Positions 45,481 through 54,383 of a stretch of DNA of 64,000 bases are shown here, one piece after another. Each line of letters opens with the position of its first letter. Position 1 is the stretch's first letter. Under the pieces are notes generated by a model that had not been told where the DNA came from, ran no database searches, and saw nothing but the letters and a program-made list of their open reading frames with translations. Origin of the DNA: Azoarcus sp. Its GTDB lineage: Bacteria > Pseudomonadota > Gammaproteobacteria > Burkholderiales > Rhodocyclaceae. Location: positions 1-64,000 of the forward strand of contig JAUVVG010000012.1 of assembly GCA_030604735.1 (NCBI GenBank), written 5' to 3'. A program made the translations under genes and the position numbers.

Positions 45481-46680
45481 ATGACTGGACAGATACGGGA
45501 TGCCTATCTCGTGGCAGCCACCCGCAGCCCGGTCGGGCGGCGCAACAGCCTGTTCCGGCGAGTGCGCCCGGACGATCTGCTGGCACATGTATTGTCGGCA
45601 GTCGTTGCCAAAGTGCCTGAGCTCGATCCAGGTGAGATCGGCGACGTGATCGTCGGTTGTGCGATGCCGGAGGCCGAGCAGGGCATGAACGTAGCCCGGA
45701 TCGGGCTGTTGCTCGCGGGCTTGCCGGAGCGGGTGCCCGGTATCACGATCAACCGTTTCTGTGCGTCCGGCCTGCAGGCGGTCGCCGACGCTGCAGCCAG
45801 GATCCGCCTCGGCGAAGCCGACGTGATGATCGCGGCCGGCACCGAATCCATGAGTGCGATGCCACAGATCATGGGCAACAAGGTCAGCCTGAACCCGGCG
45901 ATCTTCGCTTCGCCAGAGAATCTCGGGATCGCCTTCGGCATGGGGCTGACCGCGGAGAAGGTCGCCGCGCAGTGGCAGATCGGTCGCGAGGATCAGGATG
46001 CATTCGCGCTGGAGTCGCACCGGCGTGCGGTCGCCGCGATCGACGCCGGCCTGTTCGCCGACGAGATCACGCCGTATCGGGTGCGTAGCCATCTGCCGGG
46101 CGAGGTCGGGGTGGTGCGCATCGTCGAGCAACTGCGCGCGGTGGACGAGGGGCCGCGGCGCGATGCGTCCGCCGAAGCGCTTGCGAAGTTGCGCCCGGTG
46201 TTCGCCACGCGCGGTTCGGTGACCGCCGGCAACAGCTCCCAGATGTCGGATGGTGCTGCGGCGGTGTTGCTGATGAGCGAAGCGGGCTTGAAGCGCAGCG
46301 GCGCCACGCCGATCGCCCGATTCCGCAGCTACGCGGTCGCCGGCGTGCCGCCGCAGATCATGGGCATCGGCCCGGTCGAGGCGATACCACGCGCGCTGGC
46401 GGCGGCCGGGCTCGGGGTGCCCGACATTGACTGGATGGAACTGAACGAAGCCTTTGCCGCGCAGGCGCTGGCGGTGATCCGCCAGCTCGGGCTCGATCCG
46501 GCCCGGGTCAATCCGCTCGGCGGTGCGATCGCGCTCGGCCATCCGCTCGGCGCGACCGGGGCGATCCGCACCGCGACCCTGCTGAGCGCGATGCGCCGCG
46601 ACCCGGCTCTGCGATACGGCATGATCAGCATGTGCATCGGCACCGGCATGGGGGCGGCGGGGGTGTTCGAGCGGGTGTGA
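45481..46680 (+). CDS. fadA: Acetyl-CoA C-acyltransferase (3-ketoacyl-CoA thiolase)
   Basis: 399 aa. AGGA is seven bases before the ATG at 45481; an ATG six bases earlier has no room for a ribosome-binding site. Thiolase landmarks are C94 in NRFCASGLQA, GGAIALGHPLGATGAI and CIGTGMGAAG. It should pair with the FadN-type protein just upstream. Confidence 0.93.
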   Translation: MTGQIRDAYLVAATRSPVGRRNSLFRRVRPDDLLAHVLSAVVAKVPELDPGEIGDVIVGCAMPEAEQGMNVARIGLLLAGLPERVPGITINRFCASGLQAVADAAARIRLGEADVMIAAGTESMSAMPQIMGNKVSLNPAIFASPENLGIAFGMGLTAEKVAAQWQIGREDQDAFALESHRRAVAAIDAGLFADEITPYRVRSHLPGEVGVVRIVEQLRAVDEGPRRDASAEALAKLRPVFATRGSVTAGNSSQMSDGAAAVLLMSEAGLKRSGATPIARFRSYAVAGVPPQIMGIGPVEAIPRALAAAGLGVPDIDWMELNEAFAAQALAVIRQLGLDPARVNPLGGAIALGHPLGATGAIRTATLLSAMRRDPALRYGMISMCIGTGMGAAGVFERV

Positions 46681-46812
46681 TTGCGGCATCATCGTGCGGC
46701 TTGCGGCGACTGCCGGGAGGTGCGCGATCCCGCGCTAACGTCGTGGCCGGCCCGGCCCGCAGCCTGCCCAACCCCATCCTGGTTTTTCACTGCTCCGGAG
46801 GAGATGCCGAAA

Positions 46813-47613
46813 ATGGCCCATACCGTACTGTTCGAAGTCACCGATCGTGTCGCAACGATCACGCTGAATCGCCCGGCGCAGCTCAACGCACTGTCGGTCG
46901 AGATGATGGAGGATTTGCAGGGGGCGGCGCGCAGGCTGCGCGAGTCCAAGGATGTGGAGGTGGTCGTCGTGACCGGCGCGGGCGATCACTTCATGGCCGG
47001 CGGCGACCTGAACGATTTCGCGCGTCATTTCGGCCAGAGTGCGAGCGCGCGCCAGGCGACTTATCGCGCGATGATAGAGAAGCACATCAACCCGACCATA
47101 GAGATCATGCAGAGCCTGCATCAGCCGGTGATCGCGAAGGTGCGGGGCGCTTGCGCCGGTTTCGGCCTGTCCCTGATGCTGGGTTGCGATCTGGCGGTCT
47201 GTGCCGATACCGCGAAGTTCACCACCGCCTACGCGTCGATCGGTCTGCCGGCCGATGGCGGCATGTCCTATTTTCTGCCGCGCATCGTCGGCACCCGCAA
47301 GGCGGCCGAGTTGTTGTTGCTCGCCGATCGTTTCGATGCGACCGAGGCGCAGCGGCTAGGCCTGGTGAACCGGGTTGTCGCGGCCGACAAACTGGACAGT
47401 GAGACCACGGTCTTGATCGACCGCCTGAAGAACGGGCCACGGCACGCTTACGGCGAGATCAAGCAGCTGCTCGCGAACACGCTGGACGACAAGCTCGAGA
47501 CCCAGCTCCAGAGCGAAGCCGAAGCCTTCGGCCGCTGTGGCGCGACCGCCGATTTCGTCGAAGGTGTCTCCGCCTTCCTGGAAAAGCGCAAGCCGTCGTT
47601 CCGCGGCGGCTGA
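46813..47613 (+). CDS. Enoyl-CoA hydratase / isomerase family protein
   Basis: 266 aa crotonase from the ATG at 46813, with GGAGGAG nine bases upstream. Features include ITLNRPAQLNALSVEMM near the start, the oxyanion-hole region GDHFMAGGDLNDF and VRGACAGFGLSLMLGCDLAV. The expected second catalytic glutamate is not obvious after IGLPADGGMSYFLPR, so isomerase or another crotonase activity is possible. It ends the second beta-oxidation set and is followed by a REP-like cluster. Confidence 0.9.
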   Translation: MAHTVLFEVTDRVATITLNRPAQLNALSVEMMEDLQGAARRLRESKDVEVVVVTGAGDHFMAGGDLNDFARHFGQSASARQATYRAMIEKHINPTIEIMQSLHQPVIAKVRGACAGFGLSLMLGCDLAVCADTAKFTTAYASIGLPADGGMSYFLPRIVGTRKAAELLLLADRFDATEAQRLGLVNRVVAADKLDSETTVLIDRLKNGPRHAYGEIKQLLANTLDDKLETQLQSEAEAFGRCGATADFVEGVSAFLEKRKPSFRGG

Positions 47614-47654
47614 GGCGCGAGCAGGCTTTCATCGCCTTGTGGGCGAAGTCCAGT

Positions 47655-47913
47655 GTAGGAGCGGCGCAAGCCGCGAAAGACTGCGTTCATGTAGCACGGC
47701 CGATTCGCACCTTGCGGTGCTCCCACGGGCCTGGGCAGCGGGTAGGAGGTGTAATGGACGTCCTCCACCCACCGGGTTGTCGGGACACCGAGGGGGTTGA
47801 TCAGGGAGCAGCGCAAGCCGCGAAAAGACTGCGTTCATGTAGCGAGGCCGATTCGCACCTTGCGGTGCTCCCACTGGCTTGGGCAGCGGGAGTAGGAGCG
47901 GCGCAAGCCGCGA
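47655..47913. repeat. REP-like repeat cluster after the beta-oxidation genes
   Basis: The same core as at 18.2 kb occurs at 47655 (full), about 47805 (slightly changed) and 47892 (full). Each of the first two is followed by a related CTGCGTTCATGTAGC segment and an inverted TTGCGGTGCTCCCAC. The gap 47614-47993 holds nothing else that I recognise. It separates convergent genes, a usual place for REP elements. Confidence 0.8.
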
Positions 47914-47993
47914 GTCGGGCCATCTTGACAGCACCGAGTTCCATGCGGGATTCGGTTGAATGCGATGATCTGCCCGTCGTCGTGGCGCATGTT

Positions 47994-48611
47994 TCAGCCT
48001 GCGGGCGGGACGGTGTCGATGAAGCTTTCCCGCTGGAACAGCCGTTCGGCGAAAGCGGTGAGTGACGGTCGGCTGGCCCGCCATTCCAGAGTGGGGAAGC
48101 GCAGATCCAGATAGCCCAGCGCGATGCCGACCGCGATGTCGCCCAGGCTCATCTCGTCGCCGTTCAGCCAGTTGCAGCCCTGGCAGGCCCGCTCCAGCCA
48201 GTCGAGACTACGCGCGATTTTTTCCATCTGGCGGGCGATGACCGCGTCGCTGCGTTCGCCATCGGGTCGCCGGGATTCGAGCAAGGCGACGACCGCGGCA
48301 TCGTTGATCCCGTCGGCAAGCGCCTCGGTCCGACGGACCCGGACCCGGGCGAGCGGATCGAGCGGCAGCAGGTTCGGCGCCGCATGCAGGGTTTCGAGGT
48401 ATTCGGCGATCACCGGCGAGTCGAAGATGGCCTCGCCGTCGTCGGCGATCAGGACCGGCACCTTGCCGAGCGGGTTGACGTCCGGGACGCGCGTCAGTGC
48501 TTCCCAGGGAGAGTCGACCACGAGTTCGAACGGCAGCTTCTTTTCGTGCAGGATCACCCGGATCTTGCGGGCATAGGGGCTGGTCAGCGAGGCGAGCAAT
48601 TTCATGGTCAT
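47994..48611 (-). CDS. Glutathione S-transferase family protein
   Basis: 205 aa from the ATG at 48611 (AGAGGA six bases upstream). Thioredoxin-like N-terminal domain (MKLLASLTSPYARKIRVILH; NPLGKVPVLIADDGEAIFDS) and an all-helical C-terminal domain. The catalytic residue of this class would be the serine in LTSPYARK. Members such as E. coli YibF look similar. Substrate unknown. Confidence 0.9.
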   Translation of the reverse strand: MTMKLLASLTSPYARKIRVILHEKKLPFELVVDSPWEALTRVPDVNPLGKVPVLIADDGEAIFDSPVIAEYLETLHAAPNLLPLDPLARVRVRRTEALADGINDAAVVALLESRRPDGERSDAVIARQMEKIARSLDWLERACQGCNWLNGDEMSLGDIAVGIALGYLDLRFPTLEWRASRPSLTAFAERLFQRESFIDTVPPAG

Positions 48612-48681
48612 GGGCGGTCCTCTCAAGAAAGTGTTTTTCAAGTCACTGCTTTGTTCAAGAGCCGTGGGAAGGGGGCGATGC

Positions 48682-49338
48682 TCAGAGCGGTGCCCAGGTG
48701 CCGGCGATGAGGTCGCGGATCACATGGAGCTTGCCGTGGAAAAAATGGTCTGCACCGGGCACGACGATGACGGGCTGTTCCTGTGGCCGCGCCCATTCCA
48801 GCACATTGGTCAGTGACACGGTTTCGTCGTGTTCGCCGTGGATGATCAGGGTCGGGATGCCTTTCGGCAACGGGCCAGTGTCGTAATGGCGCGCGCCGTC
48901 GGCTGCGGTGCCCGCAGCCATGCCGACCAGCGCGATCCGGCGTGGCGGGGTCATGCCGTCTGCCAGCCGGTTGGCCACCCGGGTCTGGACGAAACCGCCG
49001 AACGAGAACCCGCCCAGCGCCAGGGGTAGGAAGCCCCAGCGGGACTGGGCCCAGGCGATCACCGCGAGCATGTCCTCGGTCTCGCCGTTGCCATGGTCAT
49101 GCTCGCCCTCGCTCGCGCCGACCCCGCGGAAGTTTGGGCGCACGACCGCGTAGCCGAGATCGCGAAAGGCACGCGCCAGGGTGTGGGCAACCTTGTTGGT
49201 ATTGGCCCCCCCGTAGAGCGGGTGCGGGTGACAGACCAGCGCGACGCCGCGGACTTCGGCCGGAGCGTCTATCAGCGCGTCGATGGCGCCCTCGGCGCCG
49301 CGCAGCAGGACTTTCTCGGTGGGGTGGGGGCGGCTCAT
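48682..49338 (-). CDS. Alpha/beta-fold hydrolase
   Basis: 218 aa. Early CHPHPLYGGANTNK, nucleophile S112 in GGFSFGG and the late histidine in PGADHFFHG mark the small hydrolase family annotated as dienelactone hydrolase-like or YfhR-like. The likely acid is in HGEHDETV. The ATG overlaps the stop of the ferredoxin-like gene upstream. Confidence 0.9.
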   Translation of the reverse strand: MSRPHPTEKVLLRGAEGAIDALIDAPAEVRGVALVCHPHPLYGGANTNKVAHTLARAFRDLGYAVVRPNFRGVGASEGEHDHGNGETEDMLAVIAWAQSRWGFLPLALGGFSFGGFVQTRVANRLADGMTPPRRIALVGMAAGTAADGARHYDTGPLPKGIPTLIIHGEHDETVSLTNVLEWARPQEQPVIVVPGADHFFHGKLHVIRDLIAGTWAPL

Positions 49339-49652
49339 CGGCTCTCCAGTTTCAGGCGGTTGACGACGCGGCCTCCGACGAGGTGCTCGGAGATGATTTC
49401 GTCGATGTCTTCCTTGTCCACATAGGTGTACCAGGTTTCGTCCGGATAGACGACCAGCACCGGGCCGTCGTCGCAACGATCCAGGCAGCCGGCCTTGTTG
49501 ATACGGATCTTGCCCTTGCCCTTCAGCCCGAGCGCGCCGATGCGGTCTTTCGCGTAAGTCTGCATCTCGACCGCCTTGTGGTCGTTGCAGCAGGTGTCGC
49601 CGGCCTGGCGCTGGTTGCAGCAAAAGAAAACATGGTGCTTGTAATAACTCAT
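49335..49652 (-). CDS. Thioredoxin-like [2Fe-2S] ferredoxin
   Basis: 105 aa, ATG at 49652 with GGAGA upstream. Cysteines at 11-12 (FFCCNQ), 21-22 (DTCCND), 56 and 60 (GCLDRCDDGP) match the thioredoxin-fold ferredoxins related to the NuoE subunit. It should carry one [2Fe-2S] cluster; its redox partner is unknown. Translationally coupled to the alpha/beta hydrolase. Confidence 0.9.
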   Translation of the reverse strand: MSYYKHHVFFCCNQRQAGDTCCNDHKAVEMQTYAKDRIGALGLKGKGKIRINKAGCLDRCDDGPVLVVYPDETWYTYVDKEDIDEIISEHLVGGRVVNRLKLESR

Positions 49653-49721
49653 CTGGGTCTCCGTGGGCACAGGCCTGGTCAGGCCGGGCAGATCTGAACG
49701 ATTATAGCGACCGCTCGCGCC

Positions 49722-50801
49722 TCAGCGGGCGTGAAGATGCTCGCCCCGCCACAGCCCGATCGCGGACAGATAGGCCAGCGCGACGAAGGGCCAGCCACTG
49801 GCGACGATGTGCGTGAGACCGTGGAAATTCAGGAAATTCCCTCTGTCGAGCAGGCGTTGCTCGACCGCCAGATAAGGGTTGTCCGGGATCAGGTTGGCGA
49901 GCACGGTGGCCGCCAGCAGCACCATGCCGGCCAGCGCGTGTTGCAGTACGCTGGGCAACAGCAGGCTCAGCGCCAGCAAGGGAAGGCCTATCGCCAGGCC
50001 GATCCGGGCGCCGGGGGTGAGCCAGCCCAATGGGTCGGGCGGGACGAAGAAGGACAGACTGGCGAGCGATTTCGCGCCGATCGCGAGCAACAACAACAGG
50101 GCGATCGGCCAGGGGCTGGCGTGGCGCATCATGCTGCTGGCGAGTAGGCCGACCGAGACGATGGCGGTTGCGACCAGCGCGGCTTCGAGCTGGATGAAAT
50201 GCGCTGGATCGAACGGCAGCGGATTGGGCAGGGAGAGCATCCGCCGCAAGTCACCGCTGCCGAACACCATGCTCTCCGGCATCAACTGGGTCAGCAGCCA
50301 CAGCGCGAGCAGGATCAGCCCGAAATCCCCGGTGCGCCCGGGGATGATGCGGGCGGTCCGCCAGCGGTTGAGCCAGCCGTGCTGGTCGAACAGCCGTCGC
50401 CCCCACAGTGTTCCGAGCACCGCGCCGATCAAGGCGCCGGCAATGTTGCAGCCGAGGTCGACATTGGTCGAGATGCGTGTCGGCAGGAAGTTCTGCAGCG
50501 TCTCTATGGTCAGACTCAGCAAACCGGCCAGCAGGGTCGCCAGCGCGATCGTGCCGGCATGACCCAGTCGGCGCGGCAGGGCCGGGGCGAGCACGAAGCC
50601 CAGCGGCAGATAGCCAAGCACGTTCAGGACCAGATCCTCGGTCCGGTAGTATTTCGGGAACGGAGCGGTCAGGTAGTCAAACAGGGGCAGTCCGGACACC
50701 CGCCAGCCGGTCAGCGGATGCAGGCAGGCGTAGACGATCAGCAGCGCATAGGCGACCGCCAGATAGACGGTCAGGCGGGTCGAATCACCAGGGTCGCGCA
50801 T
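49722..50801 (-). CDS. VanZ-family membrane protein
   Basis: 359 aa with about nine membrane helices. The N-terminal part is a VanZ-like domain (VLNVLGYLPLGFVLAPALP; SLTIETLQNFLPTRISTNVD). Function in proteobacteria is unknown. It lies between the cytochrome c gene and the ferredoxin gene, all on the minus strand. Confidence 0.88.
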   Translation of the reverse strand: MRDPGDSTRLTVYLAVAYALLIVYACLHPLTGWRVSGLPLFDYLTAPFPKYYRTEDLVLNVLGYLPLGFVLAPALPRRLGHAGTIALATLLAGLLSLTIETLQNFLPTRISTNVDLGCNIAGALIGAVLGTLWGRRLFDQHGWLNRWRTARIIPGRTGDFGLILLALWLLTQLMPESMVFGSGDLRRMLSLPNPLPFDPAHFIQLEAALVATAIVSVGLLASSMMRHASPWPIALLLLLAIGAKSLASLSFFVPPDPLGWLTPGARIGLAIGLPLLALSLLLPSVLQHALAGMVLLAATVLANLIPDNPYLAVEQRLLDRGNFLNFHGLTHIVASGWPFVALAYLSAIGLWRGEHLHAR

Positions 50802-50862
50802 CGGCCGCCCGCTCAGCGCAGTGACGAGTTCGACTCGTCACGGCCTGTGGGCTTCCCGAGGC

Positions 50863-51435
50863 TTACTGGATACTCAGGATCCACTGCGCGAGCTGGGCAG
50901 CTTCTTGGGCATTGACCTGCGGATTGGGCGGCATCGGGACCGGGCCATAAACACCGCTTCCGCCCTTCTGGATCTTCTCGGCCAGGATTGCGACCGCGCC
51001 GTCTTCGCCAGCACGTTTTTCGGCCACTTCCTTGTAGGACGGTCCGACCAGTTTGCGATCCAGGGCGTGGCAGGCCATGCAGTTCTTGGCCTTGGCGAGG
51101 TTCTCGGCTTCCACCGCGCTCAATGGGGCAACGTCGGTCCCGCCCTGTGTTTGTGTGGCGGACTCGACGGCCGCACTGGCTGCCTCTTCGACCGCATCGG
51201 CGGCTTGCGCGACCGCAGCGGTGGCCGCGTCAGCGGCTTCTTCGGCTGCTTCAGCCGTTGCTTCGGCGGCTTGCTCGACCCGCTCGGCGACAGTGACCTG
51301 AGGCGGGGTGGCCGGCTGGACTGCGGGCGGCGGCGCAGGTGCGGCCACTGGCGCCGGTTCGTCGCTCTTGCCACAGGCGGTGAGTGCAACGGCAAGCAGG
51401 GTTGCCAACAGGAATGAAGACTTTTGCATTTTCAT
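50863..51435 (-). CDS. Lipid-anchored cytochrome c with Ala-rich linker
   Basis: 190 aa. A lipobox LTAC puts the lipidated cysteine at residue 21. Then come a Pro/Ala-rich stretch and a long Ala/Glu-rich helical linker (about 50-98). The C-terminal class I cytochrome c domain has the heme motif CMACH (119-123) and a probable Met ligand in GPVPMPPNP. It resembles cytochrome c5/c551 domains and would be a tethered electron carrier in the periplasm. Confidence 0.88.
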   Translation of the reverse strand: MKMQKSSFLLATLLAVALTACGKSDEPAPVAAPAPPPAVQPATPPQVTVAERVEQAAEATAEAAEEAADAATAAVAQAADAVEEAASAAVESATQTQGGTDVAPLSAVEAENLAKAKNCMACHALDRKLVGPSYKEVAEKRAGEDGAVAILAEKIQKGGSGVYGPVPMPPNPQVNAQEAAQLAQWILSIQ

Positions 51436-51747
51436 TTGGGTTGTTCCTCGTTCAAGAAAGGTGGAATCGAGCGTGTCCAGGCTTTGGCTTACATCATCGG
51501 CAAACGCGCTTGGGGTGAGGCCATGGGCGCGCCGTGTGCAGACGAGTCTAGGCCGCCTGACCCGAAGGTGCTGTTGCGAAACGTTGCGGCGCCCCGGGGA
51601 GTCCGCTCCACAGTCGAAAAGCGCATCGACTCCGCGGCCCATCGGATCGGTAGGGAGATGAACACTGCGCGACCTGTGCCGGACTCGAACGATTCCTAAT
51701 GCAACTGGAACGCGCTACCCTTGTACGCATCTTAACCTGCGGTAACC
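51436..51747. other. Divergent intergenic region without a recognised gene
   Basis: The 312 bp between the cytochrome c and LLM genes hold the two divergent starts. I looked for a tRNA, a terminator and FNR-type boxes and found none that I would support. Composition is like the surroundings. Confidence 0.5.
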
Positions 51748-52755
51748 ATGAAAACACTCGACGATATCCCTTTCTCCATGCTCGACCTGGTCGCCGTGCG
51801 GCAAGGCGGCAGCGTTGCCGATGCGATCGCGATCGCGCTGCGTACCGCCCGGCATGTCGAAGCCTTGGGCTTCACGCGCTACTGGGTGGCCGAGCATCAC
51901 AACATGGCCGGCATCGCCAGCTCCGCCACCGCCGTGCTGATCGGCCATATTGCCGGCGGCACACGGCGCATCCGGGTCGGGTCGGGTGGCATCATGCTGC
52001 CTAACCACGCCCCGCTGGTGGTCGCCGAAGCCTTTGGCACGCTCGCCGAACTTTATCCCGGGCGTATCGACCTGGGCCTGGGGCGTGCCCCGGGGACCGA
52101 CGGACCGACGATGCGTGCGCTGCGACGCGACCGCATCGAAACCGAAGCCGACTTTCCCCGTGATGTCATGGAGCTCCAGCATCTGCTCGGCCCGGTTCAG
52201 CCCGGGCAGCGGATCATCGCGATGCCCGGCGCCGGCACGGAAGTGCCGATCTGGTTGCTCGGCTCCAGCCTGTTCTCGGCCCAGCTCGCTGCCGAGCTCG
52301 GCTTGCCTTACGCCTTCGCATCGCATTTCGCGCCGCGGATGATGCATCAGGCGCTCGATATTTATCGTACGCGCTTTCGCCCGTCGGACAAACTCGACCA
52401 GCCCTACGCCATCATCGGTGTACCGCTGATCGCCGCACCAACGAATGACGAGGCCGAGTTTCTCGCGAGCAGCACCTACCAGCGCATTCACGGCATCCTC
52501 ACCGGCGATCGCACCCGCCTGCAGCCCCCGACCGAGAGCTACATGGCCGGGCTGCGCCCGGACGAACAGGCCGCGATCCGCAACTTTCTTGCGGTGGCTG
52601 CGATCGGCGGGCCCGACACGGTGCGCGAACGCCTCGACAAGCTGGTCCGCGACACCGGCGCCGACGAATTCATGCTGGTATGCGACGTTTTCGATCCGGA
52701 TCTCCGGCTGAGATCGCTGGATATCGCATGGGACGTGAAGCAGGGCCGGACGTAG
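51748..52755 (+). CDS. LLM-class flavin-dependent oxidoreductase
   Basis: 335 aa luciferase-like monooxygenase-fold protein, of the MsnO8/YhbW-type subfamily ([54 protein letters not shown]). It should bind FMN or F420, with FMN likely in this group of bacteria. Substrate unknown. E. coli YhbW is encoded near yhbT and yhbUV, the ubiT/U/V genes, and the same neighbours are found here in convergent order. Confidence 0.9.
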   Translation: MKTLDDIPFSMLDLVAVRQGGSVADAIAIALRTARHVEALGFTRYWVAEHHNMAGIASSATAVLIGHIAGGTRRIRVGSGGIMLPNHAPLVVAEAFGTLAELYPGRIDLGLGRAPGTDGPTMRALRRDRIETEADFPRDVMELQHLLGPVQPGQRIIAMPGAGTEVPIWLLGSSLFSAQLAAELGLPYAFASHFAPRMMHQALDIYRTRFRPSDKLDQPYAIIGVPLIAAPTNDEAEFLASSTYQRIHGILTGDRTRLQPPTESYMAGLRPDEQAAIRNFLAVAAIGGPDTVRERLDKLVRDTGADEFMLVCDVFDPDLRLRSLDIAWDVKQGRT

Positions 52756-52825
52756 CCCCATCCGATCGGCGTTTGGGCGCGAACGCCCCTGCGCTAAGGG
52801 TGTGGTGCTCACGATGCGTTTTGGA

Positions 52826-53305
52826 TCAGGTGGCCCGCTGCCCCGTCATCATCCTGCGCAGACGCTCGAAAGGCAGGTAATCGTCTTGCAAGGCGTTCCA
52901 GTCCACCGCATCCAGCGTGTTCTTGACCAGCAGGCCGAGGTCGGTGTCGCCTTCCATCAGCAGGCGTCGGCCGAAGAACAAGGTGTCGGCATCCTCCTCG
53001 CGCATGGCCAGTGAAATGTAGTCACGCGTGGTGGCGCTCAACGTCAGGTCGGGGTGGCCGCTGTTCGCGCTGGGTTTGAACCCGGCTGTACCGTAGGTGA
53101 AGTCGAGTGACAGCCCGGCATCGGTAACGCGCAGGCGCAGGTGGCGGCCGGTGAGCGGCGCCATGCTGTCGCGCGGCACAATGCGGTCCAGCCCGAGGTT
53201 GAGCGCCAGCGTGAGCAGGTAGGCCGGCGGCCGTTGTGGCAGTTTCGATGCTATGCGGGCCAGCGGCGCGGGCAGGGTGAAGGCGGGCAAGGTGGGCAGG
53301 TTCAT
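52826..53305 (-). CDS. ubiT: UbiT, SCP2-domain factor for O2-independent ubiquinone synthesis
   Basis: 159 aa with an SCP2 lipid-binding domain (about 40-145; LRLRVTDAGLSLDFTYGTAG, GHPDLTLSATTRDYISLAMR). UbiT binds prenyl precursors for the anaerobic hydroxylation route, with UbiU and UbiV. It is 40 bp downstream of ubiV on the same strand and completes the set. Confidence 0.9.
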   Translation of the reverse strand: MNLPTLPAFTLPAPLARIASKLPQRPPAYLLTLALNLGLDRIVPRDSMAPLTGRHLRLRVTDAGLSLDFTYGTAGFKPSANSGHPDLTLSATTRDYISLAMREEDADTLFFGRRLLMEGDTDLGLLVKNTLDAVDWNALQDDYLPFERLRRMMTGQRAT

Positions 53306-53345
53306 GTCTCGGGTCTCGTTCGCTTAGCGGGCGGGCGCGGCTTGT

Positions 53346-54383
53346 TCAGGCGCAGCCCGGGGCGTGGTACTCCAGCCCGGGTTTGCCATGCCAGAAACCG
53401 TTGCAGGCGCGCTCGACCATCCATTCGGTGCTGCGCTGGAATGCCTCGTCGGCGCCGGTCCGCCCGTCCAGCACCTCGCGGAACAGCGCGACGACGTCCA
53501 AGGTGTGCGCGCCCTGCGGGCTGATGCGCACGATATCCGCGTGGTGGGCGACCTGCGCCATATCGGCGATCAGGTTGTGCACCCGTGCGGACTGGGTCTG
53601 CACGCCGTTGAGGGTCAGAAAGGGCTCGCCCTCGCGGGTGTGCAGTACGATGCCATCCGACATGCCGAGGCAGCGGAACTCGCAGGTGTCCTTCTGCAGG
53701 TTGAAGTGGCGCGCCGTGAAGCAGCGTGCCGAGTGCGCCAACGGGAGTCGGCCCCAGGCGAGCACCTCGGTCTCGGGCCGGGCCGGCATCTCGGCGAGCA
53801 GGGCGCTCATGGCCCCGCCGGACATCTCGGGTGCGACCACCCACCGGGTCGCGCCGGCCTCCATCATCAATCCCAGCGTGGCCGGGTTGAAGATGTTCAG
53901 GGTCGGGCCGGCGATCCAGTCCTTGCGCCCGGCTTCACCAAGCAGGCGTACCGCCGACATGTCGTTGGCCTCGACGCGGAAATCCGCCTGAGCGACGATG
54001 CGGCGCAGGGTCTTGAGGTCGGACTCGGATTCGATCAGGGCTTGTGACGACATCACCGCGGTCTTGCCAGCGTCGGCAAGCATCGCGGCCACGTCGAGCC
54101 AGTCGTCCAGCCGCAACTCGTGGCGACGGGAGCAGACCGTTTCGCCGAGATAGACGATTTCGGCCGGGCTGTCGGCCAGATGGGCATAGAAGTCTAGCGT
54201 GGCCTGGCGTGGCCAGTAGTAGAGCAGCGGTCCGACCGCGATGCGGGTCGAAATCGGGTCAAGGGTCGGCTTCGCGGCAAGCGTCATGTCCGGGCTTGCG
54301 CCCGGCGTCACCAATGTGTTCGGGGTCCGGGCCGCTGTCGCGCCTGGAGCCGGGCCGGAGGTCGGATTCTGGGTCGGATTCAT
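53346..54383 (-). CDS. ubiV: UbiV, O2-independent ubiquinone hydroxylation subunit (U32 family)
   Basis: 345 aa from an ATG overlapping the ubiU stop; an ATG at 54389 is also possible. U32-peptidase-like protein that with UbiU hydroxylates the ubiquinone ring using prephenate rather than O2. The [4Fe-4S] cysteines fit E. coli UbiV: one in ETVCSRR, then C-x12-C-x3-C in SARCFTARHFNLQKDTCEFRC region. The first 45 or so residues are an Ala/Pro/Thr-rich extension before IAVGPLLYYWPRQ, where E. coli UbiV starts. Confidence 0.92.
   Translation of the reverse strand: MNPTQNPTSGPAPGATAARTPNTLVTPGASPDMTLAAKPTLDPISTRIAVGPLLYYWPRQATLDFYAHLADSPAEIVYLGETVCSRRHELRLDDWLDVAAMLADAGKTAVMSSQALIESESDLKTLRRIVAQADFRVEANDMSAVRLLGEAGRKDWIAGPTLNIFNPATLGLMMEAGATRWVVAPEMSGGAMSALLAEMPARPETEVLAWGRLPLAHSARCFTARHFNLQKDTCEFRCLGMSDGIVLHTREGEPFLTLNGVQTQSARVHNLIADMAQVAHHADIVRISPQGAHTLDVVALFREVLDGRTGADEAFQRSTEWMVERACNGFWHGKPGLEYHAPGCA

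Noticed and set aside
43293-45482. A 729-codon - strand open frame
   Set aside because: It is antisense to the FadN-type gene; no domain or start signal.
51655-51700. A tRNA-like GACTCGAAC segment
   Set aside because: No acceptor stem or anticodon arm can be formed on either side.
52768-52787. A 6-bp stem between the LLM gene and ubiT
   Set aside because: Short stem with an 8-base loop and no T-run; not enough for a terminator call.
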